A program made the translations under genes and the position numbers. The notes under the pieces were generated by a model. That model worked only from the letters and a program-made list of their open reading frames with translations, did not search any database and was not told where the DNA came from. Shown here piece after piece: positions 35,591 to 44,489 of a stretch of 64,000 nt of DNA. Origin of the DNA: Asticcacaulis excentricus (GTDB taxonomy: Bacteria > Pseudomonadota > Alphaproteobacteria > Caulobacterales > Caulobacteraceae); assembly GCF_003966695.1 (NCBI RefSeq), contig NZ_AP018827.1:1654501-1718500 (forward strand), in the 5' to 3' direction. Every line of letters begins with the position of its first letter. The stretch's first letter is position 1.

Positions 35591-36259
35591 ATGCGTAATA
35601 AGGCTCTGATCGCCCTGGCGGGTGTCGCCTTGATGACCGCCGCCTGCACCACCACTGACCCGGTCACCGGCGAAGTCGTGCGCGACAACACCAAGACCAA
35701 TGCCCTCATCGGGGCCGCCGTCGGCGCAGGCCTCGGCTACGCCACCAACACCAACAAGGGTGAGCAGGGCCGCAAGAACGCCGTCATCGGTGCCGGTATC
35801 GGCGCTCTGGCCGGGGCGGCCGTCGGGCAATACATGGACAAGCAGCAGGCCGAACTGCGCCGTGAGCTGGCCGGGACCAATGTCACCGTGACGCGCAATG
35901 GCGACAACATCATCCTCAACATGCCGTCGGACGTGACCTTTGCGTCGGGCAGCGCCTCGATCGACGCCAGCTTCTACCCGGTGCTGAACGACGTGGCGTC
36001 GATCCTGAACAAGTACCCGTCCACCTATGTCGATATTGTCGGTCACGCCGACTCGACCGGCTCTGACGCCATCAATGAGCCGCTGTCGGAAGATCGCGCC
36101 AACTCGACGGCGGCCTACCTGACCAGCCGCGGCGTGGTCAATCAGCGCCTGTTCGTCGCCGGCATAGGCTCGCGTCAGCCGATCGCCTCGAACGCCACGC
36201 CGGAAGGCCGTGCCAAGAACCGCCGTGTGGAGATTACGCTACGCCCGGTGCAGGAATAG
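35591..36259 (+). CDS. OmpA-family outer-membrane lipoprotein with glycine-zipper domain
   Basis: 222 aa from ATG 35591 (GAGAGACAACT upstream). Lipobox LMTAAC gives a lipidated Cys near residue 19. Residues about 38-85 are a Gly-zipper (LIGAAVGAGLGYA ... AVIGAGIGALAGAAVG) and residues about 105-220 an OmpA C-terminal peptidoglycan-binding domain (VDIVGHADSTGSDAINEPLS, RAKNRRVEITL). Same architecture as YiaD. It tethers the outer membrane to the wall. Monocistronic. Confidence 0.93.
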   Translation: MRNKALIALAGVALMTAACTTTDPVTGEVVRDNTKTNALIGAAVGAGLGYATNTNKGEQGRKNAVIGAGIGALAGAAVGQYMDKQQAELRRELAGTNVTVTRNGDNIILNMPSDVTFASGSASIDASFYPVLNDVASILNKYPSTYVDIVGHADSTGSDAINEPLSEDRANSTAAYLTSRGVVNQRLFVAGIGSRQPIASNATPEGRAKNRRVEITLRPVQE

Positions 36260-36316
36260 GGTTCGTTAACGCTTTTTAGTAGCGGTATCGCAACGGCTCT
36301 GAAATAGACTGGCGGC

Positions 36317-37129
36317 ATGAAACCCTCATGCCGCCTTTTGCCTGTGCATCGTGTCGCCCTGATGGGGGCGCAGATGGACGTCGTGACGCCCGATATGGTC
36401 ATGGACTTTATCGCGGGCACACGCGGGCGGCAGACCATTATCGCCAACCACAATCTGCACAGCCTCTACCTCTTTCAGAAAAGCGCCGAGATGCGCCGCT
36501 TTTACGCACAGGCCGACCTGATCGAGATAGACTCCACCCCGCTGATCCTGTGGGGCAAGCTGATGGGGCACGAGATGAGTCGCGTCCATCGCTGCACCTA
36601 TCTCGACTTCCGCGAAGACTTCTGGGCGCGCGCTGCGCAAGAGGGCTGGCGCGTGTTTCATGTCGGCGGGGCCCCGGAACATAACGGCCTTTCGAAAGAG
36701 GCCATACTGCGCCGTCACCCGCGCGTGAAGCTTGAGGTGCGCAGCGGTTATTTCGACGTCAAGGGCCCCGAAAACGACGCCCTGCTTAAGGACATTGCCG
36801 CGCATAAGCCCGATGTGCTGCTGGTCGGCATGGGGATGCCGCGTCAGGAGCTGTGGATTCTCAATGCGCTCGACCGCCTGCCCGCCTGCGCCATCCTGCC
36901 GGTCGGAGCGGCCTTCGATTACGAGGCCGGGGTGATGTACACGCCGCCGCGCTGGGCCGGGCAGTGGGGTATTGAATGGCTGGTGCGCTTTGCCCACGAA
37001 CCCAAACGCCTGTTCAGCCGCTATTTCATCGAACCGTGGACGCTGATCCCCTGCGCCCTGTCCGATCTGTTCCGTCGTCGCCGGGCACCCGTTAACCAAT
37101 ATGAAAGCGGCGCGCGCCACAATCCCTGA
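36317..37129 (+). CDS. WecG/TagA/CpsF-family glycosyltransferase
   Basis: 270 aa GT26-type enzyme that adds an N-acetylmannosamine-type sugar to a lipid-linked precursor. Diagnostic stretches: TIIANHNLHSLYLFQKSAEM with RFYAQADLIEIDSTPLILWG, VFHVGGAPEHNGLSKE, and VLLVGMGMPRQELWI followed by LPVGAAFDYEAG. Caulobacter HfsJ (holdfast synthesis) is of this family, so a holdfast or surface-polysaccharide role is possible. It is 29 bases upstream of flmA/pseB on the same strand, hinting at joint use. Confidence 0.88.
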   Translation: MKPSCRLLPVHRVALMGAQMDVVTPDMVMDFIAGTRGRQTIIANHNLHSLYLFQKSAEMRRFYAQADLIEIDSTPLILWGKLMGHEMSRVHRCTYLDFREDFWARAAQEGWRVFHVGGAPEHNGLSKEAILRRHPRVKLEVRSGYFDVKGPENDALLKDIAAHKPDVLLVGMGMPRQELWILNALDRLPACAILPVGAAFDYEAGVMYTPPRWAGQWGIEWLVRFAHEPKRLFSRYFIEPWTLIPCALSDLFRRRRAPVNQYESGARHNP

Positions 37130-37158
37130 CTGACGCTGCGACAGCGTGAGGGTGTGTC

Positions 37159-38205
37159 ATGAGTGACCTTTTGCGAGAATTTGCCCCGGTCGGAGACCCG
37201 GTTCAGGGCAAGGTGGTGCTGATTACCGGCGGGACGGGCAGTTTCGGGCGCAAGCTCGTGGAGACGCTTCTGAGCCGCTACGACCCGCGCAAGGTGATCA
37301 TCTTCTCGCGCGACGAATTGAAGCAGTACGAAATGCGTCAGGCGCTGGAAGAACGCTATGACGCCGACAAGCTGTCGAAACTGCGCTTTTTCCTCGGCGA
37401 CGTCCGCGACCGGCAGCGGCTGGAGCTGGCCTTTCGCGGCGTCGATGTGGTGGTGCACGCCGCCGCGCTGAAACAGGTGCCGGCGGCCGAATACAATCCG
37501 TCCGAATGTATCGCCACCAATGTCAACGGTGCCGAAAACGTCGTCTGGGCCTGTCTGCAACAGCGGGTGCAGCGCGTGGTGGCGCTGTCCACCGATAAGG
37601 CCTGTTCGCCGATCAACCTTTATGGCGCGACCAAGCTGGCCTCGGACAAAATTTTCGTGGCGGCCAACAACCTGTCGGGCGATATCGGCACGCGCTTCTG
37701 CGTCGTGCGCTATGGCAATGTGGTCGGCTCACGCGGGTCGGTGGTGCCCTATTTCAACCGCCTGCTGGCGCAGGGCGCGACCGAGCTGCCCATCACGGAT
37801 GTGCGCATGACGCGCTTCTGGATTTCGTTGCATCAGGGCGTCGATTTCGTCCTGTCGTGCCTTGAGACCACGCGCGGCGGCGAAATCTTCGTGCCCAAGA
37901 TTCCGGCCACCACGGTATGCGATCTGGCCACGGCCATGGCCCCGCAGGCCAGCCACAAGGTCATCGGCATCCGGCCGGGCGAAAAGCTGCACGAGATCAT
38001 GATTTCCGCCGATGATTCGCGCTCGACCTGGGAATTGCCGGATCGTTATTTCATCGAGCCGGAATTCGTCGAATATGCCCGTCAGCCCGCCACGACCACC
38101 GGCGCGGTTAGGGTCGATGAGGGCTTTGCCTATTCCAGCGACATCAATCCCGAACGCCTCGATGTCGAGGGTATTCGCGACCTGATGAAGGCCTATCTCG
38201 CGTGA
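37159..38205 (+). CDS. pseB: UDP-GlcNAc 4,6-dehydratase (inverting), pseudaminic acid pathway
   Basis: First step of pseudaminic acid synthesis; FlmA in Caulobacter flagellin modification. 348 aa SDR-extended enzyme: the nucleotide loop VLITGGTGSFGRKLVETLL near 22-40, ALKQVPAAEYNPSE and the catalytic region ALSTDKACSPINLYGATK. Met replaces the SDR catalytic Tyr pattern as usual for the PseB/CapD group (STDKA...YGATK). GTG of the next gene overlaps its stop by four bases. Confidence 0.93.
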   Translation: MSDLLREFAPVGDPVQGKVVLITGGTGSFGRKLVETLLSRYDPRKVIIFSRDELKQYEMRQALEERYDADKLSKLRFFLGDVRDRQRLELAFRGVDVVVHAAALKQVPAAEYNPSECIATNVNGAENVVWACLQQRVQRVVALSTDKACSPINLYGATKLASDKIFVAANNLSGDIGTRFCVVRYGNVVGSRGSVVPYFNRLLAQGATELPITDVRMTRFWISLHQGVDFVLSCLETTRGGEIFVPKIPATTVCDLATAMAPQASHKVIGIRPGEKLHEIMISADDSRSTWELPDRYFIEPEFVEYARQPATTTGAVRVDEGFAYSSDINPERLDVEGIRDLMKAYLA

Positions 38206-39395
38206 CGACCACCCCGTTCCTGCCCTATGGACGCCAATCCATCGCCGACAGCGATATAGAGGCGGTGGTTGAGGCCCTGCGTTCCGACTACCTGACCACC
38301 GGGCCGATGGTCGAACGCTTTGAGCGCGAACTGGCGGCCACGGTCGGGGCCAAGGAGGCCGTGGTCGTATCGAACGGCACGGCGGCCCTGCACCTGTGTA
38401 TCCTGACGCAGACCCTGACGCCCAAGGATGTGGTGATCGTGCCGTCGATCACCTTCGCGGCCTCGGCCAATTGCGTCGCTTATTGCGGGGCGCAGGTGAT
38501 TTTCGCCGACGTCGATCCGCTGACCGGCCTGATTACGGATGAGACGTTTGACGCGGCTCTGTCCCTGATCGGCCCGTCGCAGCGCTTTGCCGGGGTTATC
38601 CCCGTCCACTACGCCGGTCGTCCGGTCGATCTGGGCCATATCTCCGCTGTGGCGCGTGCGCGTGGGGCCTTTGTCATCGAAGACGCCTGCCACGCGCTGG
38701 GCAGCACGGGGCCGCAAGGCACTATCGGGGCCTGCGCGGCCTCGGACATGGCTAACTTCTCCTTCCATCCGGTCAAGACCCTGACCACCGGCGAAGGCGG
38801 GGCCATCACCACCAATGACGAAGCGCTGGCGCGGCGTCTGCGCCTGTTGCGCAGCCACGGTATCGAGCGCGATCCGGTCCGCTTTGAAGGGCTGGGCTAT
38901 GGTGATGGCGACGACACTGGCCCGTGGGTCTATGAGATGCAGGCGCTGGGGTTTAACTACCGCCTGCCGGATATCAACTGCGCGCTGGGCGTGGCGCAAC
39001 TGAAGCGCCTGCCGGGCTTTATCGAACGGCGTAAGGCGCTGGTGGCGGCCTATCAGGCGGCGCTGGCTCAGACCAATCTGCCCGTCTCATGGACAGCCCC
39101 GGCGGCGGGCGATGATCCGGTGTTTCACCTGTTCGCCCCCGGCATCGACTTTGCGGCGGTGGGTAAGACCCGCGCCGAGGTGATGGCGGCCTTGCGCGAC
39201 CGCGGCATCGGCACGCAGGTTCACTATATCCCCGTGCACCGTCAGCCGTACTGGCAAACGCGGCAAGCGAGCCCGCGCGACCTGCCGGGCGCCGATGCCT
39301 TCTACCGTTCCAGCCTGTCGCTGCCGCTCTACCCCGACATGGCCGACAGCGACCCGGCGCGCGTCGTTGCGGCGCTGAAAGAGGTGCTTAGATGA
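38202..39395 (+). CDS. pseC: UDP-4-amino-4,6-dideoxy-AltNAc aminotransferase (DegT/DnrJ/EryC1 family)
   Basis: PLP-dependent aminotransferase, second step of pseudaminic acid synthesis (FlmB in Caulobacter). 397 aa from GTG 38202, overlapping the pseB stop (GTGA). FLPYGRQSIADSDIEAVVEA is the PseC N-terminus; AVVVSNGTAALHLCI binds PLP phosphate; VIEDACHALGS and the PLP lysine region FSFHPVKTLTTGEGG follow. Coupled translation with pseB suggests equimolar expression. Confidence 0.93.
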   Translation: MTTTPFLPYGRQSIADSDIEAVVEALRSDYLTTGPMVERFERELAATVGAKEAVVVSNGTAALHLCILTQTLTPKDVVIVPSITFAASANCVAYCGAQVIFADVDPLTGLITDETFDAALSLIGPSQRFAGVIPVHYAGRPVDLGHISAVARARGAFVIEDACHALGSTGPQGTIGACAASDMANFSFHPVKTLTTGEGGAITTNDEALARRLRLLRSHGIERDPVRFEGLGYGDGDDTGPWVYEMQALGFNYRLPDINCALGVAQLKRLPGFIERRKALVAAYQAALAQTNLPVSWTAPAAGDDPVFHLFAPGIDFAAVGKTRAEVMAALRDRGIGTQVHYIPVHRQPYWQTRQASPRDLPGADAFYRSSLSLPLYPDMADSDPARVVAALKEVLR

Positions 39396-39410
39396 GTTGC
39401 CTCTTTTCAT

Positions 39411-39604
39411 ACGCCCCCAGTTTACTGGCGGGTATAGCACAGCGAAAGTATAGCTTTCGCAAGCGATGGGATGCGAAACCAGCGGTTTCGCAGACGGTGG
39501 GGGGCTCACAGTGGTACACATTGAGCGCGGGGCTTCCGCTTAAGCACCCCCACCACCATTGGCTCCGCCAATGGTCCCCCTCCCCAGCAAGCTGGGGAGG
39601 TATA
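39411..39604. repeat. Family A palindromic repeats, long compound copy
   Basis: About 190 bases filling the gap between pseC and pseI. It contains CGCCCCCAG/CTGGCGGG, GAAAG/CTTTC, GCGAAACC/GGTTTCGC, CCATTGG/CCAATGG, and at the right end the full core CCTCCCCAGC-AA-GCTGGGGAGG (39579-39600) followed by TATA. Several hairpins would be transcribed between the two genes. Confidence 0.75.
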
Positions 39605-39614
39605 AGGTAGAGGC

Positions 39615-40676
39615 ATGACTCCAGACACTTCACCCGAAATCAGGATCTCCGGCCGCAAGATCGGCACGGCCCACAGCCCCTACATCATCTGCGAGCTGTC
39701 GGGGAACCATAATGGCTCGCTTGATCGGGCGCTGGCGCTGGTCGATGCCGCCGCTGATACGGGCTGTGACGCTATCAAGCTCCAGACCTATACTGCCGAC
39801 ACCATCACGCTGAAATCCGACCGTCCGGAGTTTCAGTTGAAGGGCGGCCTGTGGGACGGCTATTCGCTCTATGACCTCTATGAGGAAGCCCATACGCCCT
39901 GGGACTGGCACCCGGCTTTGTTTGAGCGGGCCGCCCAACGCGGCGTGACGATGTTTTCGTCGCCCTTTGACGATACGGCGGTCGATTTTCTCAATGATCT
40001 GGGCGCGCCGGCCTTCAAGATCGCCTCGTTTGAGCTGATCGACCTGCCGCTGGTCGCCTATGCCGCGTCAAAGGGCAAGCCGCTGATCATGTCCACGGGC
40101 ATGGCCAATCTGGCCGAAATCGAAGCGGCGGTGGCCACGGCGCGTCAGTACGGCACGGGTGAAATCGTGCTTTTACACTGCGTCAGCGAATACCCCGCCG
40201 ACATCCGCGACGCCAATGTGCGCGTCGTCCCCGATCTGGGGGCGAAGTTCGGCTGCCCGTCGGGCCTCAGCGACCATACGTTCGGCACGGCGGCTTCGGT
40301 GGCGGCGATTGCGGTCGGCGGCTGTGTCATCGAAAAGCACTTCACGCTGGCGCGCGCCGATGGCGGGCCAGATTCAGGCTTTTCATTGGAACCGGCGGAA
40401 TTCACCGCGCTGGTGAAGGACTGCAAGGACGCCTGGGCGGCGCTGGGGCACGTCCATTACGACACGCTGGGCTCTGAGCGCGGCTCGAAGACCTTCCGCC
40501 GCTCGCTCTATGTGGTTGAGGATGTCAAGGCGGGGGATGTGTTCACCAAGGCCAATGTGCGCTCCGTGCGTCCGGGGCTGGGCCTGCCACCCGCGCGCCT
40601 GTGGGACATTCTGGGCAAACCGGCCACCCGTGACATTGGACGCGGCGAACCGCTCAGCGACGATATGGTGGGGTAA
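39615..40676 (+). CDS. pseI: Pseudaminic acid synthase
   Basis: Condenses the 6-deoxy-AltdiNAc sugar with phosphoenolpyruvate to give pseudaminic acid. 353 aa: NeuB-type TIM barrel (YIICELSGNHNGSLDRALAL, AIKLQTYTADTITL, MFSSPFDDTAVDFL, MSTGMANLAEIE, LHCVSEYPADI, GLSDHTFGTAA, VIEKHFTLAR), then a C-terminal SAF antifreeze-like domain (RRSLYVVEDVKAGDVFTKANVRS). The ELSGNHNG and SEYPA forms favour PseI over sialic or legionaminic synthases. PseF, PseG and PseH are not in the window. Confidence 0.9.
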   Translation: MTPDTSPEIRISGRKIGTAHSPYIICELSGNHNGSLDRALALVDAAADTGCDAIKLQTYTADTITLKSDRPEFQLKGGLWDGYSLYDLYEEAHTPWDWHPALFERAAQRGVTMFSSPFDDTAVDFLNDLGAPAFKIASFELIDLPLVAYAASKGKPLIMSTGMANLAEIEAAVATARQYGTGEIVLLHCVSEYPADIRDANVRVVPDLGAKFGCPSGLSDHTFGTAASVAAIAVGGCVIEKHFTLARADGGPDSGFSLEPAEFTALVKDCKDAWAALGHVHYDTLGSERGSKTFRRSLYVVEDVKAGDVFTKANVRSVRPGLGLPPARLWDILGKPATRDIGRGEPLSDDMVG

Positions 40677-40685
40677 GCCGCCCCA

Positions 40686-40709
40686 CCCCCTCCCCTGACG
40701 GAGAGGGGG
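40686..40709. terminator. Hairpin between convergent pseI and a hypothetical gene
   Basis: CCCCCTC (40686-40692) pairs with GAGGGGG (40702-40708) across CCCTGACGG, then TAATTTT. It fits a terminator for pseI and resembles family A arms. Confidence 0.6.
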
Positions 40710-40714
40710 TAATT

Positions 40715-41161
40715 TTACGAACTGTCGTCATCCTCGGCGGTAAGCAGGGCGTCGATCTCCTCATCGGACATCAGCCCGCCCAGCATCTGCAACATCTCTT
40801 CGATCTGCTCACGCGACATGCTCGGCTGAGGTTTCAGGGCCAAAGCGCGGGCGGCGATCTCAGCCTGAGTGTGCGCCATCGTCTGGGCATCTACGGGGCC
40901 AAGTGATACCGCCGGTCTGGGCGCGTCACGACGCGGGGTCGCTTCGACGGCGTAGCGCCAGCCGCGCCCTTCGGCGGCATCGACGCGCGCATAGAGGCGT
41001 TCGATCATCAGGGCGCGACGAATACCTTTTTCAATGTCTTCGCCGGTTTCGGGATCATCGAGCTTATCGAGACCGATCAGCATACGGTCGGCAAAGGCGC
41101 GCAGACGCTTACGCCGGTCTTCGGCGGACAAGGGGCGTGAGGGGCTTTGCGTCTGGGTCAT
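40715..41161 (-). CDS. Hypothetical acidic helical protein
   Basis: 148 aa, no signal or membrane segment. The N-terminal half is basic and helical (AEDRRKRLRAFADRMLIGLDKLDDPETGEDIEKGIRRALMIERLYARVDAAE); the C-terminus is acidic (MSREQIEEMLQMLGGLMSDEEIDALLTAEDDDSS). Such D-P-E-T-G and R-A-L-M-I-E-R patterns occur in conserved alphaproteobacterial hypotheticals, but I cannot name a family. Its start is 84 bases from a family C repeat that fills the divergent gap. Confidence 0.65.
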   Translation of the reverse strand: MTQTQSPSRPLSAEDRRKRLRAFADRMLIGLDKLDDPETGEDIEKGIRRALMIERLYARVDAAEGRGWRYAVEATPRRDAPRPAVSLGPVDAQTMAHTQAEIAARALALKPQPSMSREQIEEMLQMLGGLMSDEEIDALLTAEDDDSS

Positions 41162-41245
41162 TTGACGAGCATAGACCGCGCCAAAACAGGGGGGATAGAT
41201 TTTATTTTCGGGTGCAGGGGCCGTGCCCCGGCCCCTCGCTTCCCG

Positions 41246-41382
41246 CTAGATCATTATGATTTCTGGTAGAAATATAATGATCTAGATTTTTGTTTAGCCC
41301 CTCGCCGGGCGGTGGCTCCGCCACCTTGGCCGCCGCCTCAATGGCGGCTTGAGCGGAATGATTCCAGTAGAAATCATTCCGC
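41246..41382 (+). repeat. Family C three-hairpin element, copy 1
   Basis: HP1 (41246-41285) has arms CTAGATCATTAT and ATAATGATCTAG and is followed by ATTTTTG. The GC-rich middle has GGTGG/CCACC and GCCGCC/GGCGGC. HP3 (41353-41382) has arms GCGGAATGATT and AATCATTCCGC. The same order occurs at 48571-48710 (reversed) and 56389-56521. It lies between divergent genes. Confidence 0.82.
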
Positions 41383-41417
41383 TATACCTCGCCTGTCCGG
41401 GGCGATAGACTGGCCCT

Positions 41418-43592
41418 ATGAACAAACCGAGCAAACCCGTCGTCGGCGGTGGCGCCAAAAAGGTGCTGTACGCCCTGAAAACCGCCACGCGCATCGGCCT
41501 CGACAATACGGCCAAGGCGCTGACGGCCAAAAATGCCTGCAAGGCCTGCGCGCTGGGTATGGGCGGGCAAAAGGGCGGCATGACCAATGAGGCGGGGGAA
41601 TTCCCCTCGGTGTGCAACAAGTCGATTCAGGCGCAATCGACCGATATTCAGCCGGGCATCCCGCCGGAGGTGATCGACCACAGCCTGTCGGACCTGCGCG
41701 AACTGGACGGGCATGAGCTGGAGCATCTGGGGCGGCTGGCCTTTCCCATCTATAAGGCGGCGGGCTCGGACCGCTATGTGCCCGTGGACTGGGACTTTGC
41801 GCTCGATCTGGCGACGCAGCGGTTTGCGGCGACGAAGCCTGAGCGCAGCTTCTTCTATTCGTCGGGGCGTTCGTCGAACGAAGCGGGGTTTGTGCTGCAA
41901 TTGCTGGCGCGGCTCTATGGCACCAACAATGTCAACAACTGCTCCTACTACTGCCATCAGGCGACGGGGGTCGGGCTCGACAGCACCATCGGCACCGGCA
42001 CGGCGACGGTGGAGATGGAAGACCTCGACCGCTGCGACTTCATTCTGGTTATCGGGGCCAATCCGTCGTCCAACCATCCACGCTTTATTCACAAACTCAA
42101 AGGTGTGAGGGATCGCGGCGGCGAGGTGGTGATCATCAACCCGGCCAAGGAGCCGGGGCTGGTGCGCTTTGCCTTGCCGAAAAGCGTGAAGTCGATGGTG
42201 TCGGGCGGCGACTGGATCGCCTCTGACTATCTGCAACCGCGCATCGGGTCAGACCTTGCCGTGCTCAAGGGGCTGATCAAGGCGGTACTGGACAGCGGGG
42301 CACAGGACGACGATTTTATCGCCGATCATACGGAGGGTTTTGCGGCCTTGCGCGCCGATATTGCGGCCACCGACTGGACGGAGATCGAGGCGCGCGCGGG
42401 TCTGACTCAGGCCGACATCGAACGGGTAGCGGGTCTTTATGCGCGGGCCAAGTCGGCGGTGATCGCCTGGGGCATGGGCATTACGCATCACCTCAATGGC
42501 GTCGATAATGTCGAATATATCGCCAATCTGTGCCTCGTGCGCGGGCAGATCGGGCGGCCGGGGGCGGGGCTCCTGCCCCTGCGCGGCCATTCCAATGTGC
42601 AGGGTATCGGCACCATCGGCGTCAAGCCGGTGCTGGCCGCCGAGGTGATGGCGCGCATGGAAGAGACACTGGGGGTTACTCTGCCGCGCGAAAAGGGGCT
42701 CGACACCATGCGTGGCATGGAGGCGGCGCATCGCGGGGAAATCGACGCCGCCCTGATCATGGGCGGCAACCTGTATGAGGCCAATCCCAACAGCGCCTTT
42801 GCCGAGGCGGCCTTTGCGCGGATCGGCTTCAAGCTGTTCCTGACCACCACGCTCAATCGCGGCCACATCCACGGCCACGACGACAGCGAAGCCCTGATCC
42901 TGCCGGTCACGGCGCGCGACGAGGAGTGGCAACCGACGACGCAGGAATCCATGTTCAACTTCGTGCGGCTCAGCGATGGTGGCATCTGCCGGCTGAAATC
43001 GGTGCGGCCGGAAACAGAAATCCTGTGTGAGCTGGCACGGCGACTGCTGCCCGACAGTCCGGTCGATTTCGAAGCCTTCAAACAGCATCGCACCATACGC
43101 GAAGCCATTGCGCGCATCGTGCCGGGTCTGGAGGATCTGGCGGATATCGACATTGCCAAACGCGAATTCCATATCCGCGGCCGCATCCTGCACGCGCCGG
43201 CGTTCAAAACCGCTTCCGGGCGCGGGCGCTTTATCGTGCGCGACCTGCCGCCGGTGCCGGGGGCGCTCCTTCTGACCACCGTGCGCTCAGAGGGGCAGTT
43301 CAACTCGATCATCTATGAGCGCACGGACAGCTATCGCGGTATGGACCGCCTAGACGTGATGATGAATGCCGAAGACATGGCCGGGCTGGGCCTTAGCGAT
43401 GGCGATGCCGTGGTGGTGGAGTCCGAACACGGCGTGATGAACGGCGCGCGGGTGCGGGTCTTCGATCTGGCGCGCGGTTCGGTCATGGCCTACTATCCGG
43501 AAGCCAATGTGCTGACCGGCACGGCGGTCGATCCGCGCAGCCGCACCCCGTCCTTCAAGGCGACGCCTGTGCAGGTGCGAAAAAGCACCTGA
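41418..43592 (+). CDS. FdhF/YdeP-family molybdopterin oxidoreductase
   Basis: 724 aa enzyme of the formate-dehydrogenase-H-like YdeP group. N-terminal cysteines C41-x-x-C44 (CKACALGMG) and a third in FPSVCNKS would hold an Fe-S centre. Mo-cofactor motifs include SGRSSNEAGFVLQLLARLYG, NNVNNCSYYCHQATGVGLDS, VIGANPSSNHPR and GHSNVQGIGT. The C-terminal MopB-type domain ends with VDPRSRTPSFKATPVQV. Physiological substrate unknown; E. coli YdeP is linked to acid resistance. The moaA-moaB-moeA cofactor operon is 2 kb downstream on the other strand. Confidence 0.9.
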   Translation: MNKPSKPVVGGGAKKVLYALKTATRIGLDNTAKALTAKNACKACALGMGGQKGGMTNEAGEFPSVCNKSIQAQSTDIQPGIPPEVIDHSLSDLRELDGHELEHLGRLAFPIYKAAGSDRYVPVDWDFALDLATQRFAATKPERSFFYSSGRSSNEAGFVLQLLARLYGTNNVNNCSYYCHQATGVGLDSTIGTGTATVEMEDLDRCDFILVIGANPSSNHPRFIHKLKGVRDRGGEVVIINPAKEPGLVRFALPKSVKSMVSGGDWIASDYLQPRIGSDLAVLKGLIKAVLDSGAQDDDFIADHTEGFAALRADIAATDWTEIEARAGLTQADIERVAGLYARAKSAVIAWGMGITHHLNGVDNVEYIANLCLVRGQIGRPGAGLLPLRGHSNVQGIGTIGVKPVLAAEVMARMEETLGVTLPREKGLDTMRGMEAAHRGEIDAALIMGGNLYEANPNSAFAEAAFARIGFKLFLTTTLNRGHIHGHDDSEALILPVTARDEEWQPTTQESMFNFVRLSDGGICRLKSVRPETEILCELARRLLPDSPVDFEAFKQHRTIREAIARIVPGLEDLADIDIAKREFHIRGRILHAPAFKTASGRGRFIVRDLPPVPGALLLTTVRSEGQFNSIIYERTDSYRGMDRLDVMMNAEDMAGLGLSDGDAVVVESEHGVMNGARVRVFDLARGSVMAYYPEANVLTGTAVDPRSRTPSFKATPVQVRKST

Positions 43593-43661
43593 CCGCCCCT
43601 TGTAATCCGGCTGTCACCGTCCCTAATGATAAGGGGTGCAGAACGGACGGATGGGGACTTT

Positions 43662-44489
43662 ATGAAAACGTTGATGAGGTGGATCGGACGGCTGCTGATG
43701 GCGCTGGTTCTGATGGCGGGTCTGGCCTATGCGGGGGCCTGCGGCTACCTGTTTGTGGTACAGCGCGACAAGCTCTATCTGGCCCCGCACGCCGATATCC
43801 GGCCCAACCTCGCCGAAGTGCCGGGCATTCAGGACCTGCGGCTTAAAACGCCGGATGGCGAGACGCTTCAGGCCTGGTATCTGCCGCCCAAACCGGGCAG
43901 GCCCATCTATCTGCTGTTTGCGGGGCAAGGGCGACGGCTGGACGAACAAAGCCACCGCCATATTGCGATGTCGAAACGTGGCGACGGCTTTCTGGCGCTG
44001 GCCTATCGCGGCTTTTCCGGTTCAACGGGTAAACCGACCGAAGACGGATTGTTCATGGACGGGCTGGTCGCCTATGACTGGCTGAAAAAGGCAGGCTATC
44101 AGCCGCAGCAGATCGTCATTCACGGCCATTCGCTGGGCTCAGGCGTGGCGACCTATGTGGCAACCCAGCGCCCGGCCAAGGGCCTGATCCTCGAAGCCCC
44201 GTTCACGGCGGCGTCTGACGTAGCTCAGGAGCGTTACCCCTACGTCCCGGTGCAGTGGCTGATGCTGGACAAGTTTGCCAACCGCGACCGTATCGGCTTT
44301 GTGCATATGCCGATCCTGATTGTACATGGCGACCGCGACGACATGATCCCCTTTGCGCACGGTGAGCGCCTGTATGCGCTGGCCCCGCAGCCCAAGACCT
44401 TCAAACGTATGGCGGGCGAAGGCCATTCGACCCTCACCCGCGCCGGCATCTATGACGTTTATGACAACTGGCTCAGCTCACTTCACTAA
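43662..44489 (+). CDS. Membrane-anchored alpha/beta hydrolase (BEM46-like)
   Basis: 275 aa from ATG 43662. An N-terminal hydrophobic helix (LLMALVLMAGLAYAGACGYLF) anchors the protein; the hydrolase core has nucleophile elbow GHSLGSG, acid ILIVHGDRDDMIP and catalytic His in GEGHSTLTR. LQAWYLPPKPGRPIYLLFAGQG is typical of the BEM46/YfhR group. Substrate unknown. Overlaps the convergent YIP1 gene by 12 bases. Confidence 0.86.
   Translation: MKTLMRWIGRLLMALVLMAGLAYAGACGYLFVVQRDKLYLAPHADIRPNLAEVPGIQDLRLKTPDGETLQAWYLPPKPGRPIYLLFAGQGRRLDEQSHRHIAMSKRGDGFLALAYRGFSGSTGKPTEDGLFMDGLVAYDWLKKAGYQPQQIVIHGHSLGSGVATYVATQRPAKGLILEAPFTAASDVAQERYPYVPVQWLMLDKFANRDRIGFVHMPILIVHGDRDDMIPFAHGERLYALAPQPKTFKRMAGEGHSTLTRAGIYDVYDNWLSSLH

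Noticed and set aside
39396-39614. Small gene between pseC and pseI (an ATG at 39392 opens a 72-codon frame)
   Set aside because: The frame lies entirely within family A repeat sequence and its predicted peptide follows the palindromes.
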